Under the pieces are notes generated by a model that had not been told where the DNA came from, searched no databases, and saw only the letters and a program-made list of their open reading frames with translations. The position numbers and the translations under genes were made by a program. Shown in pieces: positions 40,530 through 53,362 of a stretch of DNA of 64,000 nt. Origin of the DNA: Mactra quadrangularis (Eukaryota > Mollusca > Bivalvia > Venerida > Mactridae). The stretch spans positions 34,498,011 through 34,562,010 of the forward strand of contig CM046297.1 of assembly GCA_025267735.1 (NCBI GenBank), given 5' to 3'. Position 1 is the stretch's first letter. Each line of letters opens with the position of its first letter.

Positions 40530-43500
40530 GATTATCAATGTTTAGATATGACATTAAAATGTTTAGGTTTGAAATAAATAAGTGATAACATTATTATTTA
40601 CCTGTTTACAGTCTTTATTAATCAATAGTTTTATTTTTTACCTAAATAATGATTAACTAGATTGCTATAGTAAAACAAAGCTAAAGCTAGATGTGTACCT
40701 TTAAAGATCTCTCATGACCCCGGGACCCCATTAATTAGCCCCAAAAATTGACCAACATTTGTTATGACAATATCATTACAATTTGAAATTAATTTAAGAT
40801 ATTAAAGGCACAAGTACATTTTAATCGTATGACAACGCATTTATTCTTTATAAAATGATTTTTTAAAACCAGTGTTAAAATTTACGTGCTTCGGTAAAAC
40901 ACTTTCTTTTACTGAAACAGCCTTTTTAATTTAGTGTTTTAAATAATTCAAACAGGTATATGAGTTCTTCATGACTAAAACACTCAATTTATCTAAATAG
41001 ATAATAATTAGATGGTTGTACTTCGTATTTAATTGAAAATAATGCACAGTGTTATCAAGTCTATGTTCTGTTACAGTAGCATTTTCGTTAGGGTCCAATT
41101 AAACACCCTTTTCACTCAGAAATGTCTTAAAATTAAGCAGTTTCCTGATAATAATAGTTCGCCTTAGAAGTACATGTATGTTTTTATCGATTAAATTGGA
41201 ATTAAGTTTCCCCTAAAATGCACTATAAACATTTATTGAAGCTCATGTCACTTCCTAAAATACCGTAAAGACATTTTGTTCGTTTAATTAAGATATCTTA
41301 GTATAATTATGTATCTTCTTAAATATCGAAAAGTTACTAAGTTGAGTGAGATTACATTAAAAAGTATTAGATTTGTCATATAGATAGTTCAAACTGACCA
41401 GTGACAAAAGTAAAATTTTAACTGAATATAGCTTGTTAAAGTTGACCCCAGCCAAGAAATACAACTTAAGTATCATTTTCGTTCATTAAATCATTTAACA
41501 GAAATTAGGTTCATTTTGACCTGAGAAAAGTCTGTCGAGCATTAACCCCTCTCAGGTCAATCAGTCACAGGTCAGGTTGTACCAGCTAACCATGAAAATC
41601 AAAGTATTCAGGGTGGAATAAAATAATTGAAAACAGAAAGACAGACAGAAAAAGTACAAGCACACAACACAACACAACACAACACAATAGTGTATTAAAT
41701 AACACAGTCTGATAATATTCAACTTGGTTTCTTGAATTGTTAATGGTCGTTTTAACATTTAGGTAATATAAGCTTACATGGACAAGTTAAACACTATCCA
41801 AATACAAAGTACATTAACAGTGTTTCTATATATGAGGTTATTAAAGTATTCGAGCAATCCGTAGTCACATAATGTTATTGGTAGGCGTGGCCTCATTTGT
41901 AAATAAAGTAAAAAATAGTAAACTTAAATTTGAAAAAAATATCTGCCATTCAAATCAATTTAGACACGGTACTGTCATTGAGAACATTTTGACCAACGCC
42001 TACAGGGAACTGTATGAGATGACTGACCGTTTGAGGCAACGCTTAAAAGTAATTGTATGAGACTAGAGACCCTCTTAGGCCACGCCTACACGAACCTATA
42101 TGGGACTAGTGATTGCTAAAGAACTATACAATGTACAACAATTTTTGACAAGAAAAAGAATTTTCAGTTCGATTTTTATGTAATCATTATTCGGTTTGGA
42201 GCCTACGACGACATGGTCAAAAGTTTGACCATTACCAGTCTCCCTTTTTTGTAGTCCACATTAAAATGCCACCCCTCCCCTCCAATATAAAACATGCGAA
42301 TCAAATTTTAAAATATAATTTTTAAAACTAATAAAATGTTAAATGTAATGTTTACTGTCGGACGTCCATCTTTCATTAAATTTGTATCAACTATTTTGTC
42401 ATTGAAAAAAACGACTGTACCAAGAAGTGTCCGATGACAGATCAGCTATCAAAAAATCACTGATAAGCCCATTTTGCACGTGTTCATAATAATTGAGTCG
42501 TTGATATATTTTCAAACATGACAAACCCTATTGTTTTGAAAGCAATTTAACATGATATTCAAAACAATTCGCGATTCAAAACAATTTATTGGTCTGTCAC
42601 TCAGCACCTTAGATTTATCATTTTTCGGTGCCACGATTTCATTGTCAACACCAAATCCCCTATTTTTGAAATTGCCGAATTCCTGACACTGGAATGTGAC
42701 AAGACACCTGTACAGTCAATACCCATTGGTTCATTTTTTAAGTTTTAGAAATTGAGACTATAATATCACAGTAATTCCCTAGTTCATTGTATGAAGTAAA
42801 AAAAGGGTCGAATAGTTTTGAAAACGCGACGTTTTAAAATACCAAATTCGAAAACCTCTGACAGAAATTCATGTCCAATGCTTATTAATTACAGAATTTT
42901 ATAAAACGTTATAAATTTACAAACTTCTAGTAATTGTTGCCATTTTTAGTGATGTTCAAATAAAGAAATGTTGTTTCTAAAAAAGGAATATTTTTGAAAT
43001 CGACACCAGTCAACAGCGGTCATTGGATTTGATGAGAAGTAATTTAAAACTGGACTCAAAGAATAAAGAAGAATTAGTTTTTGTCATGCAAGCGCGTGAC
43101 TATTTGTGGAACAGAATAAAAACGACAGAAATTGGTTTCAATTGTTTTGATAAGGGAGAAAAAAGTAATTAAAAGAAATGAATATAAGATTTTTACCTTG
43201 TCCAAGAAAATCAGGTCGTGTGGATATTTCACTTGTCACAGTTAGTGGGATGTCCAAAGGTATTTTACGCTCCAGAATGAAATTACGGAGCTAGACATAG
43301 GCTATTACACTTTAACCATTGCGGGTATATTCCACAACTATTCCAAAAAGTTTTTGAATTAAAACCATTTAGCTTTCACTAAAAGTGAAGTCAGAATATC
43401 CACTATTAAAGTGCGATTTCAAATTTGTCAAAATTTTTATATTTTCAAACATAGTACAATATATCCCTGTTTTAAGTTCAAAAACTTAATAATAACAACG

Positions 43501-43780
43501 CTTAAACACTTTTTTTCAAAATGATTTAATTACGCGCACATTTGAGCATGTATAATAAATACATATTCATTGCATGTATATTTAATTTATATTCCTTTTT
43601 CCTTGTAAAACATAAATATATAATATTTTCAAAATTTTAAAACTAAACACACAAACTAGTAGTAAACTGTTCACCAATGTTTCGCTTTCAAAAATCTAAA
43701 GCAACTGACTTTCATTCACGAATCGTTAGTATATATAACATAACAAATAGTACTAAACTTGTATTGGGAAACACCGTCAT
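40530..43780. other. Intergenic, no gene seen
   Basis: The only clear repeat is an ACACA microsatellite at about 41,661-41,690. The open frames are short and AT-driven. Confidence 0.4.
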
Positions 43781-43789
43781 AGCAGTTCA

Positions 43790-43990
43790 TATTACGTCAC
43801 GGCGCGTGCTATCTCTCTACTGCAGATGTAACGAGCGCGCTGATTGGCTAGCAATGTTGTTTCTAAAAATAAAGATGGAGATCATTGTACCAGAGAGAAG
43901 ACAGCCGCCTGGTGCAAATGACTTCGAATTACGCTAGCAGATCGTTTGACGTAGACGGGAATGGTAAATTTGTTCTAAAAATAGAACTGG
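43790..43990. promoter_or_regulatory. Second MEF2/CRE cluster
   Basis: TTACGTCA at 43,792-43,799, an inverted CCAAT box (GATTGGCTA, about 43,842), CTAAAAATAA at 43,863-43,872, TGACGTAG at about 43,948 and CTAAAAATAG at 43,975-43,984. It is GC-richer than its surroundings. The 86-codon frame over it is probably chance. Confidence 0.42.
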
Positions 43991-45308
43991 AAGCAAAATT
44001 AGGAGATAACTAGGTCAGTTAAAATCGGATATTGTTGGGGGTGGTCGTGGTGGATTAAACAAGATGGAAAAATCATTTATTAGAAAAAAATCCACAATTA
44101 TATCGACGTGATGTGTTACATTGAATAGGATTTGTTTCATTCTGTTATTGAAAATGTTCAAAATAGAAGCGACTATTGTTTTCTTTTATCATGAAGAGGA
44201 TTAACCGCACAGAGTTCATATGAATTATCGGAGTGAACGCCATCTTTTTATTTTATTGTTTTTTCCGTTCACAAGATCGAACGGGCGACACTTTTTTAGT
44301 CATAATCTTGTCGGACTTTTACACTGTAAGAAAAAACTTATGTTGGCGTTGTTATAATGTTAATCGCTTTGGTGTCAATCACCTGAGCTAAATGAGATGT
44401 ACATTATTGTATAATTTTGATAGGCTGAACAATATGTTTACATGAATGAATTAGCTACATTTCTCAATGAACATTATGTTGTCATCTTTGTTTAACCGCA
44501 AACAAAATACAAAATGGCCGCTTTGTGGTTTTCGTCGTCGTCGTGGCAAAATGGCGCTTAAATGATAAATTAAAATTGTTCAAATAAATGAAATCGTATG
44601 ACACAACTTAAATGAATAGCGAAAGTTATGATTGGGATCATCGGTTCACCCTGTACCGTTGCTTTTTGTTTGCATGTCTTATCGTATGTAATTTTTAAAT
44701 GTTTTGTCTTCTGGTTGAATGTTTTAAAATTGATTTTTCCATTTTGTTACGTTATTTGTCACGCTTATTAAGATCTGGTTTTATTCAAATGTTTATCTCT
44801 ATTTTTCGGTTGATGTCCGTTGATGTTGATAAAATAGGGACCAGTCTATTTCTCAGTTTAAAACTTTCATTGTCTATTCATTCGAATAACGATCAATTTG
44901 CTATTCAGTTCTTCTTATGACGGAAAAGAGCCATATCATTTTGTGTTTTAAACGATACAATGGCCATGCAAACTGGTAGCTTTATAATTATGAAAGCTAT
45001 TGTTAACATGGGGCACAGAACAATAATAAAACTATCCAAAACATTTCAAATGAGCCTCTTTTGTGAAATCATTTAGAAACACTAAATCCATGTATCTACG
45101 CTAAAGGCAGGTCTAACATTGTCATAAAAATATTTCGATTTGGTTCCGTTATTGCTCCTCAATGCTCTTTTAGACCTTGTCAATGCTTGGAAAACTAGCT
45201 AAGAAAGCCGACCAGCAAAATACCCGAAAAATTGTTGATAAATATGTGTAAAGCAAATGAAATAAGCACCAACTTTAGCATACACTAGTAAAGAAGTGTT
45301 TTGGCTGT

Positions 45309-45527
45309 ATGGAAGGTCTGTATGTTTTACTTTTGCTCTTCCTCATATGTTTTCAAACTCGTTGTTTACAAATGAAAATTATCACAGGGGCATGTGTTAT
45401 ACCAACGGTGGTGTTAAATTCGAAAGAGTTTGAATCGTATTTTTTACAGTCCGAAGAGTTTGACGCCGCCAAGAATCGGCCGGCAATTAATTTATGTGTG
45501 TGTATACCATTTAATATTGTAATATAA
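45309..45527 (+). other. Possible small secreted-protein frame (72 codons), unsupported
   Basis: MEGLYVLLLLFLICFQTRC looks like a signal peptide and is followed by a protein-like stretch (VVLNSKEFESYFLQSEEFDA). There is no homology I recognise, no convincing downstream exon, and a repeat begins 11 bp after the stop. More likely chance. Confidence 0.12.
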
Positions 45528-45537
45528 GTATATTTAG

Positions 45538-46851
45538 CTGATATTTTCCTTTATTGGCCGATACTGTTTATGGAACTTCTTCACGGATTTAGGTAGTTAC
45601 ATTCTTAAGAGTTAGACAAATTTATAATTGTATATTCTAAACTAACATAACCATTTAGAGAAAATAAAACGATCAGACGGTCTACTTTCAGCTTCAAAGT
45701 CTTTGGAGAACATTGACCAGAAGTCTTCGGAATTAAAGCCTGAATATTATCAACAGTCATACTACTTATTTATGTCGTAAATGATTTTTTTGAAGTATTG
45801 TTAAATTCTTGCGTAAACAGTTATCGTAAGTCAATTTCATGAATTTGCATTTCAAAGTCAGAAGGATAATAAACATAGCTATGATATGATATTCAAAAGG
45901 TATTATAAAATATTCTACATAATTCAATAATATTTAGAATTGATTGACCAAAATTTAATAATGAGAGTACTATTAATGTTTCTTATTCTGACTTACGTTG
46001 ATTTTTATCATAAGTGTTTTTGTAAAAAGCTTTTTACAACCACAATTCTGACAACACTGTTCTTGGTAATTATTTTCTTTCGAGCCGATGCCGATGGTAG
46101 TTTCTTTCTACAGTTGATTACTACTCACAATTTTCTCCCGTAGAACGGCCTTGGGTTATAAATTCCCTCTGAGTCATTTTGAAAAGCAAATTTTCATCGA
46201 TTTAATTAAGAATACATTTGCTTAATGATTGATTTTCTCTTCTTTACGCACGTTTTAGTGTGACGATCTTTATTAAGACACTAAACATCTTGTCTAAAAT
46301 ACGTAAATAACAACGACGTACATGCAATGTGTTCGATATCAATGGAATTTCCCATCCATCTTGTTCAAAATTATACCTGCGTAAGAACTGCAAAAAATAT
46401 CGGTGTAATTTTCTTTAGAGAGCTAGCCGCGCGCTAAGACGAAAACAGTATTTACAAAATGCAAAGGAGCATTTTCAATACGCGCATAGACAAAAACAGA
46501 ATGTACGAAACGCAAAGGAGCGTTTTCAATACTTGAAGCTGAAATCGGCGTGTAGCTAATTCAGAATCGATCGGTTTTGTTCCCGATGCGGACTGCTGTT
46601 ACATCGGCCCGTAAACCTCAAGAAAGAGAACCGTTTTTACCTCGTGTTTCTATATTAAGCTAACAAAAATCTATTAAGATAACAGACTGCATTGATTTGG
46701 GACGCGTTCCTCAACATTGTACATATATGGTCACTGATTGTTTTAGAATATTCGTCGATCGGCCTGGATTTTTTCTGACGTGATTAAAGATGGCGCTGAT
46801 GTTTTCCTTTATTGGCCGATACTATTTATGGAACTTCTTCACGGATTTAGG
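45538..46851. repeat. 57-bp direct repeats about 1.26 kb apart
   Basis: 45,538-45,594 and 46,795-46,851 (TTTATTGGCCGATACT...) differ at about two positions. Between them lie copy A of the 45.8/63.4-kb repeat family and a two-copy tandem of about 53 bp (GCAAAGGAGC-TTTTCAATAC) at about 46,438-46,545. The arrangement could be a small LTR-like unit or a local duplication. Confidence 0.55.
45785..46040 (+). repeat. Dispersed repeat family D, copy A (uninterrupted)
   Basis: Homologous to 63,378-63,468 joined to 63,837-64,000: shared CAGTTATCGTAAGTCAA-like, ATGATATGATATTCAAAAGG and AGAATTGATTG blocks in the same order and orientation. The 67-codon frame starting at 45,940 falls inside this repeat. 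Confidence 0.7.
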
Positions 46852-47424
46852 GGTTTTTAACCAATACTTGTCGAAGTATAAAAATAGATAAATGAACAAA
46901 ATTGTGAATTGTTAGTTTTGTACTGTAGAACTTGTGTTTAACGGCTATGGTAGCAGGAAATGGTGGCCTAAAACAGCTACCGTTAATTAATCCATGTTTT
47001 TATACGATTTCAAGGTGTACAGTGTACAATGAACAAATTTCCCTAAATTAGGATATACATTGTAATTATTAAATATTGATGGGATTCATTTCAAATAGCA
47101 TACTTTTTCGGAATGGTTACGAAACATGCAGACCTCTATAATATGAACGTGTAATTATTTTACTATGTGTATATGTGCAGACCCCAGGGTATGACGCTTT
47201 CTCTCTGAAAGGGTGAATGTTTTGTTTTAAATTTCTGGCGGTCAAATTTTGTAAAATCCCCTACATAAGTCATATTAGTAGAAAATATTTAGTTAACTTA
47301 GTGTTGCCAAATATCGATTGCCAAAATTGGAACGCCCCAGGTTTGCCATTGTAATTCAACACTTTAAAATCTTAAAGTGGTACTAAGGAAATGACATTAA
47401 AGATAGACTTTAAAAACCAAAAAA

Positions 47425-47720
47425 CCCTGGTCGGTAGCGCAGTTAGTAGCGCGCAGGGATTTTGGAATCTCGTGCCCCGAGAGGGGTATGGGTTCGAATC
47501 CCACCCTGGGAGGTTATACCCTTCCATGAAAAATTGACTATTATGTCAATTTTCCTCCATTAATTAGGTATATGGAGAAGTTTCCGGCCTTGTGAAAGGG
47601 TAGGTGAGTACTGGTTATAGACAAGGGCCCAGGAAAGCTAGCTTAGGTGCGCTGGACGCTGTAAAATGAGCTAAAATGGGTTCACGCGGCGTTAAATCCT
47701 GTAAAATAAATAAATAAATA
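47425..47720 (+). mobile_element. tRNA-derived SINE, family 1, copy 2
   Basis: Head with box A (TAGCGCAGTTAGTAGCGC) and box B (GGGTTCGAATCCC), the conserved body (GGTTATACCCTTCCATGAAA, TATGGAGAAGTTTCCGGCC, GTGAGTACTGGTTATAGACA), and a TAAA-repeat tail ending at 47,720. It is transcribable by RNA polymerase III in principle. Confidence 0.92.
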
Positions 47721-48384
47721 CCAGAACAGAAACCATGTTAATGGCCACAGAATATTGGAAAGAGTTTATTTACTGATTACATATTTTACTTCTATTTTTT
47801 ACCATGTTAGATTTTCAAATTGTGCTATGTTATATTTTATGGACAGATTAAAATGGCCCGATTTTATACCAAAGGGCAGTAATCAATGACCCTCCTGAAG
47901 ATTATCGTCTACTAATTTTGTTTGGCTTCATTATTTATCTAAATCAGATAGAAAATTTTCAAGGTGTATAGAACGAATATTATATTCAGTAAAAATCTCA
48001 TCACGATTTTCAAAAATATTTTCACTCTGTGATTGTGCGAGGGGGATTAATTAACTTACCATTGGGTAATTAAAAAAGAAGGCATGGCCACAGATAAAAA
48101 TTACTTTAAAATCAAAGCACTGAAGCTGAAGGTCCTTCGTTATTACTAATTATTTTTAAGACCAATGACGTTTGCAATAAGATAGTATACTCGAGTATCA
48201 TGAGAACATATGTCCTTCAAAAAGAGTTTATAGTGCTTAGCGGTGCATTTAATGATTTTCTCTGTCATTCAGCGATAGACAGTCGTCCTTCACGCGATCC
48301 GTGGATATGCTTAGACCGCAATATCAGAGCTTTTATCCAGTAATAATAACACACACGCTCGCCGGTTAAAGACTATCTGATCGG

Positions 48385-48512
48385 AAGGCGGAGAAAATAT
48401 TTCAAACCCAAACTCCGTGAAAGTATGTAGATTCCCCTCGAGAATCGTGGACAAGACTCTTGGGTTCGAATTCAGACGAGCTACCGACTGAGCTAAGGGG
48501 GCTGGTCACGTG
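48385..48512 (-). mobile_element. Degraded tRNA-derived SINE head
   Basis: On the minus strand CCCCCTTAGCTCAGTCGGTAG is a near-perfect box A (plus-strand position about 48,480-48,500), but box B is degraded (GAATTCGAACCC). It is not a functional tRNA. Confidence 0.45.
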
Positions 48513-49724
48513 GCTATCATTTACAGACTTTATAATTTGTGATATTCATACGCAGCTCATATTAGAAATATTATTGCAGCAAAACGGATGTTAAAATCAT
48601 ACATATGCCGGGACTATTTTCTAACGCGTAGGCACCGAAACGCTGCGTTTAAAAAATCTATTTTTAGTAACATTATATTCTGGGATGGCGATTGAAATTT
48701 TGAGTAATTTGTAAACATTGCTTCTCTCTTGTAAAAAAATATTTTTCTTATTACTTTGTTTATCAAAACAATTCATCTTTTACTGTTGTTGACACATTCA
48801 TCCTTGAATTAAATCCCATTCCAGCGTTTTCTAGAAATCGGCAGTATGTGGCCGATTAAAATCGGCCTACATTTACATGCGTATTTCATATCTACAGTGT
48901 TCACAGAAGTAATCCGATTTTTAATTAAAGACATTTACGTATTGTTGGCTTTGCGTATTTTTTTCTCTGCTTCGTAATCTGCTTTGACTCTATGACGAAA
49001 TGGCTTTGTTAGTTTAGATTATTTTGTGACATGGTTTTGACAGCAATTCGTCTGACAAGCTAGGGAGTGCTTCGATAAATGTGATGCCAAGAAACTTGTA
49101 GTGCTGTTATTGTTGTTGTTTTTTGTTTATCGATTTTATCTCAGGTATTTTCCCCACTCCTCACTCCTTTAAAGGACTCAGCTTGAGCTCCTGCAATCCA
49201 GTTATTAATTTCCATAGTTTAAAAATCGGTTTTTAGTCGCGACAGATATTTGATACGCTATGATGATGTTATTTATCCGAAATAATGTGACGCACGAGTA
49301 CTATGACACTTCGTGTCATCGCGACGCGGGGATTTCTCCTCGATTGCGTGACGAGGGCTTTAATTGAGAATAATTGTAAAACTTAATGCAGATAAAATCA
49401 TTCAATATGAAATTTAAGTCGGGAAATAATCGTTTCTCTTGTCGGAATTGTAAACAATAGGAGAAAAATAAACCATAAAAATGCGCTAATTTTCATTCAA
49501 CTTGTTAATGCATCGGAAAATGGTAAACAATTTAAATACTAAGTCATGAAAATTGATAATCTTAATGACAAATTTTAATACACCCACCACAACAATTATT
49601 TTGTTTATTGGTCATTTTAATAATAATAAATGGTTTCAACTTCCGTTCTCCCCTATCGTTGTGTTTGGTAGAAGAGTTGTCCGCTACTGTCGAAGGCTGT
49701 GCGCTTAATCCTGGTTATTATTTT

Positions 49725-49795
49725 TGGAACGATGTCTAAACATCGTTCCAATGGTTTAGACATCGTTCCAATGGTTTAGACATCGTTCCAATGGT
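49725..49795. repeat. Hairpin running into a 20-bp tandem repeat
   Basis: TGGAACGATGT (49,725-49,735) pairs with ACATCGTTCCA (49,740-49,750) around a 4-base loop. The right arm is the first unit of a 20-bp repeat (CATCGTTCCAATGGTTTAGA) with nearly three copies at 49,741-49,795. Confidence 0.85.
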
Positions 49796-50809
49796 AACAA
49801 GAAAGTACATGTATAGGATTACTCTTTTCACGCATCAGCAATTTTCAAGAATGGCACCCTATTAACATCTCATACATACAACTACACCGGTTTGCGTTGT
49901 CGTTCTTCGAATTCGTTCACAAAAGTATGTTTTCTACCAATGCGAATTTTGCTAGATGGCACTGTTAGTAATTTAAAAACCCGCCTTCCTCTCCAACATA
50001 GACTCCGCCTTCAATAACTTGTCTCTATATTGTATAATGCGTCGACATGTCCGAATTTTTATTTATCAAATGTTGACATAATCGACACCTATGGGAGTCT
50101 TTGATCCGGTTATTATGAAGTCGAAGAAATCGCCAATAAATGTTTTGATAAAAAAGTAGTGCTAATTGGTTATGACCAAATTTCATTAAGGATACCGAAA
50201 CATCAGAAGCTCGAATCCCAATCTGCTACATAGATATTCATACGCGCCGGCTTAGCTAACTCGGGGATAATAGCTGTTAAGTCAGTGAGCTTGCAGCGGC
50301 ATGAAAGCACCAGGCTTTAAATATAAATACTTTAGTTGAGTTTAGTGTTTTTGGCAGTCATGTGTACAAACGACTAGGTTTACCTAACGAGGAATAGCCG
50401 TTGGATAGTTGAACATGTAAAGGCATGAAATCACATGTCTCTAAAATGTAATTAAATTTACATAACATTTATTTTGACTTCATTAAAGTATACATGTTGA
50501 GCTGTCAACCTTAAGCTTCAATGTCATTGCATTGTCAATCAGACTGACAAGGGAGAGAAAAACTTTAACTTTAATATGTCACTTCTGAAGATTTGAGTTA
50601 CAAAAATGGCGCCGTAATTGTTTTAATTAGGTTTCAATTGGTTTCAACGCTGATATGACGTGAGTTTATAATTCAGTCATAATTTTATATCGTATAAAAT
50701 TGAAAATGCTCAAAGCGTGGTATGATAATTTCATGTAATGAGTAACAATGAAGAGATAATTGATTTGTTATTGTTGTTTTTGTTGTTGTTTTTTGTTTGG
50801 TTAGAAAGT

Positions 50810-50940
50810 TTTTGACGACTTGGCGAGGAAGAGTGAGCAATCTGTAATACTCTGATCGTAGCTTGCTCGACTTTAAATTCGGTAATCTAGGTTTGATTCC
50901 CGGCCTTGGTCGATCACACTTAGGTGTGGCCAAGGGGTCC
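50810..50940 (+). mobile_element. Probable SINE relic
   Basis: Box B-like GGTTTGATTCCCGGCC near 50,892 with a degraded head (GTAGCTTGCTCGACT). The minus-strand 82-codon frame over it has the GIKPRLP-type sequence commonly read from antisense tRNA-like DNA and is not a gene. Confidence 0.4.
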
Positions 50941-51674
50941 TAATTATACATAAAGTTTAATAAGTGAATAAAAACTTCTTCTTTAAAACCGTTTAGCCTA
51001 GAGCTTTTGTATTTGCATGTAACATCTCTTTAAGATGTTTACAAAGATTTTTCAAGTATATATACCTGAGGTCAAAATGTGCCCAGCCCCATGGGTCACA
51101 GTTTTCATAATGCTATATACGAAAGTGTTGATATTTTGTGTCAGATGCTCATAGAACCTAGTTCTCAGGGGAGCGGTTCAGGGTTCTCTCGACCCTCTTA
51201 TTGTATTCTTGCCCTACTTGTCTTTTCTATATATTGTGTATATTTGGCATACTACCTGAAGTAGCCTTTCTTTTAGTTGATTTTATTGTTTGAGTGCGTA
51301 TGTTTGTGAGTGGGCGGAGGTTGAGCGTGAGAGTATGAGTATGTGACTTTTTGTTAGATGAGTTTGTATGGGTATTTTTTGCATTTGTTTTTTCTTTACT
51401 GCATAATTAGGGTCATTTGTAGTTAAGGCATATTATGACTGGTATTTAAATTGTATTAATGTTACCTTTATTTAATTAAGTTATTTTTATTATAATTTTA
51501 TAATAACATGTATTTGATTTCTCAGTTTATTTGTATTGTTTTTTATTACTCTAACTTGAATTTAATAAAGTGTATAATTTATATCGATATTCTTGTTTTG
51601 TTTTTACTCTTTTGTTTTTGAATATTAGAAGCCTCTACTGTAGGAACAGATTATTTCTTATTTACAAAGGGTTA

Positions 51675-51910
51675 CTGCCCCGTGTTTAGTAACCACTGTT
51701 AGCTAACGTTACGGGTACGGGAGAACTCAACCCGAATACAACTCAACCCGTGCAATACTCAACTCAACGTTGGGACAACTCAGTCCGTTAGTAGGCGATT
51801 GAGTTGTCTCGGGTTGAGTTGTCTCGGGTTGAGTTGTCTATGGGTTGAGCTGTTCCAACACTTCAGTTACGGAACGTTTTGGAACGTTCAAGGTAACTGA
51901 ACACACTGCT
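51675..51910. repeat. CAACTC/GAGTTG-rich foldback element, family E, copy 1
   Basis: Multiple ACAACTCAACCC units on the left and GGGTTGAGTTGTC units on the right make an internally self-complementary element, bounded by AACGTTACGG-type ends. Copy 2 is at 55,694-55,884 in opposite orientation, and the order of sub-repeats matches when one copy is reverse-complemented. Confidence 0.75.
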
Positions 51911-52343
51911 GGTTTGAGTTTAGTCTTAACACATGAGTCATAACCTGAGAAAAAAGGGAAATGCTTTAAGTAGATGGGAGTGCAAACAAGCGACCCTTAG
52001 ATCACTGGTTAGGCGAACTGTCCACCATATGAAAGTAAACAAAAACGAACTAAAATCATCAACAATGAAAAAGACCAGACGACAGAATAGAGCATGTGAC
52101 AGCAAAAAGAATGTGGGAGTAAAGTGGCTTAAATCTAACGCACCATGAAAACCAAACTAAAGCAATGTATTGGTTTACAACGACAGTAATTTTCTAACCA
52201 GTTCTAGCCAGATTCTAGTCTCACGTAGAGAAGTATTCTGTCGATCTATCGAATCAGCATCACAGCTGGTATGTACTGTTTAGTATTACTCACATACGTA
52301 TGGATCTATATCGAACTAAGACGTACGAGAGAACTGTTTAATA

Positions 52344-52766
52344 TGGTGGCATATTTCTGCCACCAGATAACCACATAACTTACTAGATAATTATCTGGTT
52401 GACTAGTTACATAACTAGTTAACCAGATAATTATCTAGTTAGTTAAGTAGTTAACCAGTTACGTAACTAGTTATTTTTTACAATAAAGAAAAGATCATAA
52501 CAGGAAAAAATGCAAGTTAGTGCTTACAACTGCCATTGTGTATTATTTTACCTATTTAATGTTAAGTAGTTAACTAGTTACGTAACTAGTTAACTACTTA
52601 ATTAACTAGTTAGTTATCTGGTTAACTAGTTACGTAACAAGATAACCACTTACCAGTTAGCGATATTTTGTATAAGTGGTAAGTGGTTAACTAGTTACGT
52701 AACTAGTTAACCACTTAATTTACTAGTTAGGTTATGTGGTTATCTGGTGGCAGAAATATGCCACCA
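52344..52766. mobile_element. Palindrome-rich TIR element with TA target duplication
   Basis: 423 bp beginning TGGTGGCATATTTCTGCCAC and ending in its inverse, with TA on both sides. Terminal inverted repeats of about 45 bp, each tip itself a hairpin (TGGTGGCA...TGCCACCA). The interior is built of nested ACTAGTTACGTAACTAGT palindromes and GTTAACCAGATAA units. Consistent with a Tc1/mariner-type MITE or foldback. No ORF. Confidence 0.85.
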
Positions 52767-52892
52767 TAGTTTAAGCTTTTTATTGTGCGCTTCTTACTGG
52801 GGAGTTTCTGTGTTCAAGAACTTCACGCACACGTTCGCATCGCACACACACACAAGTACAAACAACATTCGAAACTCCTCGGCCAGATTGTA

Positions 52893-53362
52893 CAGTAAAG
52901 TTTCGCTAAAAAGACAGTCTTAAGTATTGCTTGTTTGTTTGTTGGGTTTTATAGGTCATATAACGGCGGTCAGTCAACCTACTCATATCTCCTGGAAAGG
53001 CTAAATCTCTGGATTTAGCTGTTAACCAACTACTAAGCACATACTTTCGTCAGTGACTGACAACTAACCTACATAATTAAAAATCATTGGTAGGAGGGAG
53101 AATGGCCGTAAAAATAATATCATAACCTAGCTCCACGAAAGTGTGCCCCGCCAGGGAATGGAAACCACGATCCCTTGATCAGTAGACTTGCGTGCTAACA
53201 ACTGAGCTAGCCGGGCGACTCTTAATTATTGCTAAGTTATGCGATTTTTAATGATTTTTAAATTCAAAATGTTTAACTTGAGAAGAAAAATGTCCATATA
53301 TTAAGAATATTTCGCTTTTTTAGACCATAACTTTTGATAGTTTAAATACGGGAACTAAACTG
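52893..53362. mobile_element. Mariner/pogo-type MITE family C, copy split by a SINE
   Basis: Left end CAGTAAAGTTTCGCTAAAAA after TA (52,891-52,892), right end ...AACTAAACTG before TA (53,363-53,364). Removing the SINE and one target duplication leaves about 168 bp, matching the 167-bp copy at 58,464-58,630. Confidence 0.8.
52932..53220 (-). mobile_element. tRNA-derived SINE, family 2, inserted into the MITE
   Basis: 289 bp on the minus strand: box A GGCTAGCTCAGTTGTTAGC, degenerate box B, body, and a CAAA-repeat tail (read as TTGTTTGTTTG at 52,931-52,941). Flanked by a 13-bp target duplication with one mismatch, CTTAAGTATTGCT (52,919-52,931) and CTTAATTATTGCT (53,221-53,233). Its body differs from family 1. 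Confidence 0.88.

Larger units (their letters stand above)
47721..51670. other. Intergenic with tRNA-like relics; no gene seen
   Basis: It contains a MEF2 site in reverse (CTATTTTTAG, 48,658-48,667), a 7-bp-arm palindrome ATGACAC-TTC-GTGTCAT at 49,303-49,319, and the SINE relics listed separately. Confidence 0.4.

Noticed and set aside
45309..45527. Signal-peptide-like 72-codon ORF as a real secreted-protein gene
   Set aside because: No homology or splice partner, and it abuts repeats; kept only as a low-confidence entry.
51933..52148. 71-codon basic plus-strand ORF
   Set aside because: Lys/Arg-rich because of local A-richness next to a foldback element; no family recognised.
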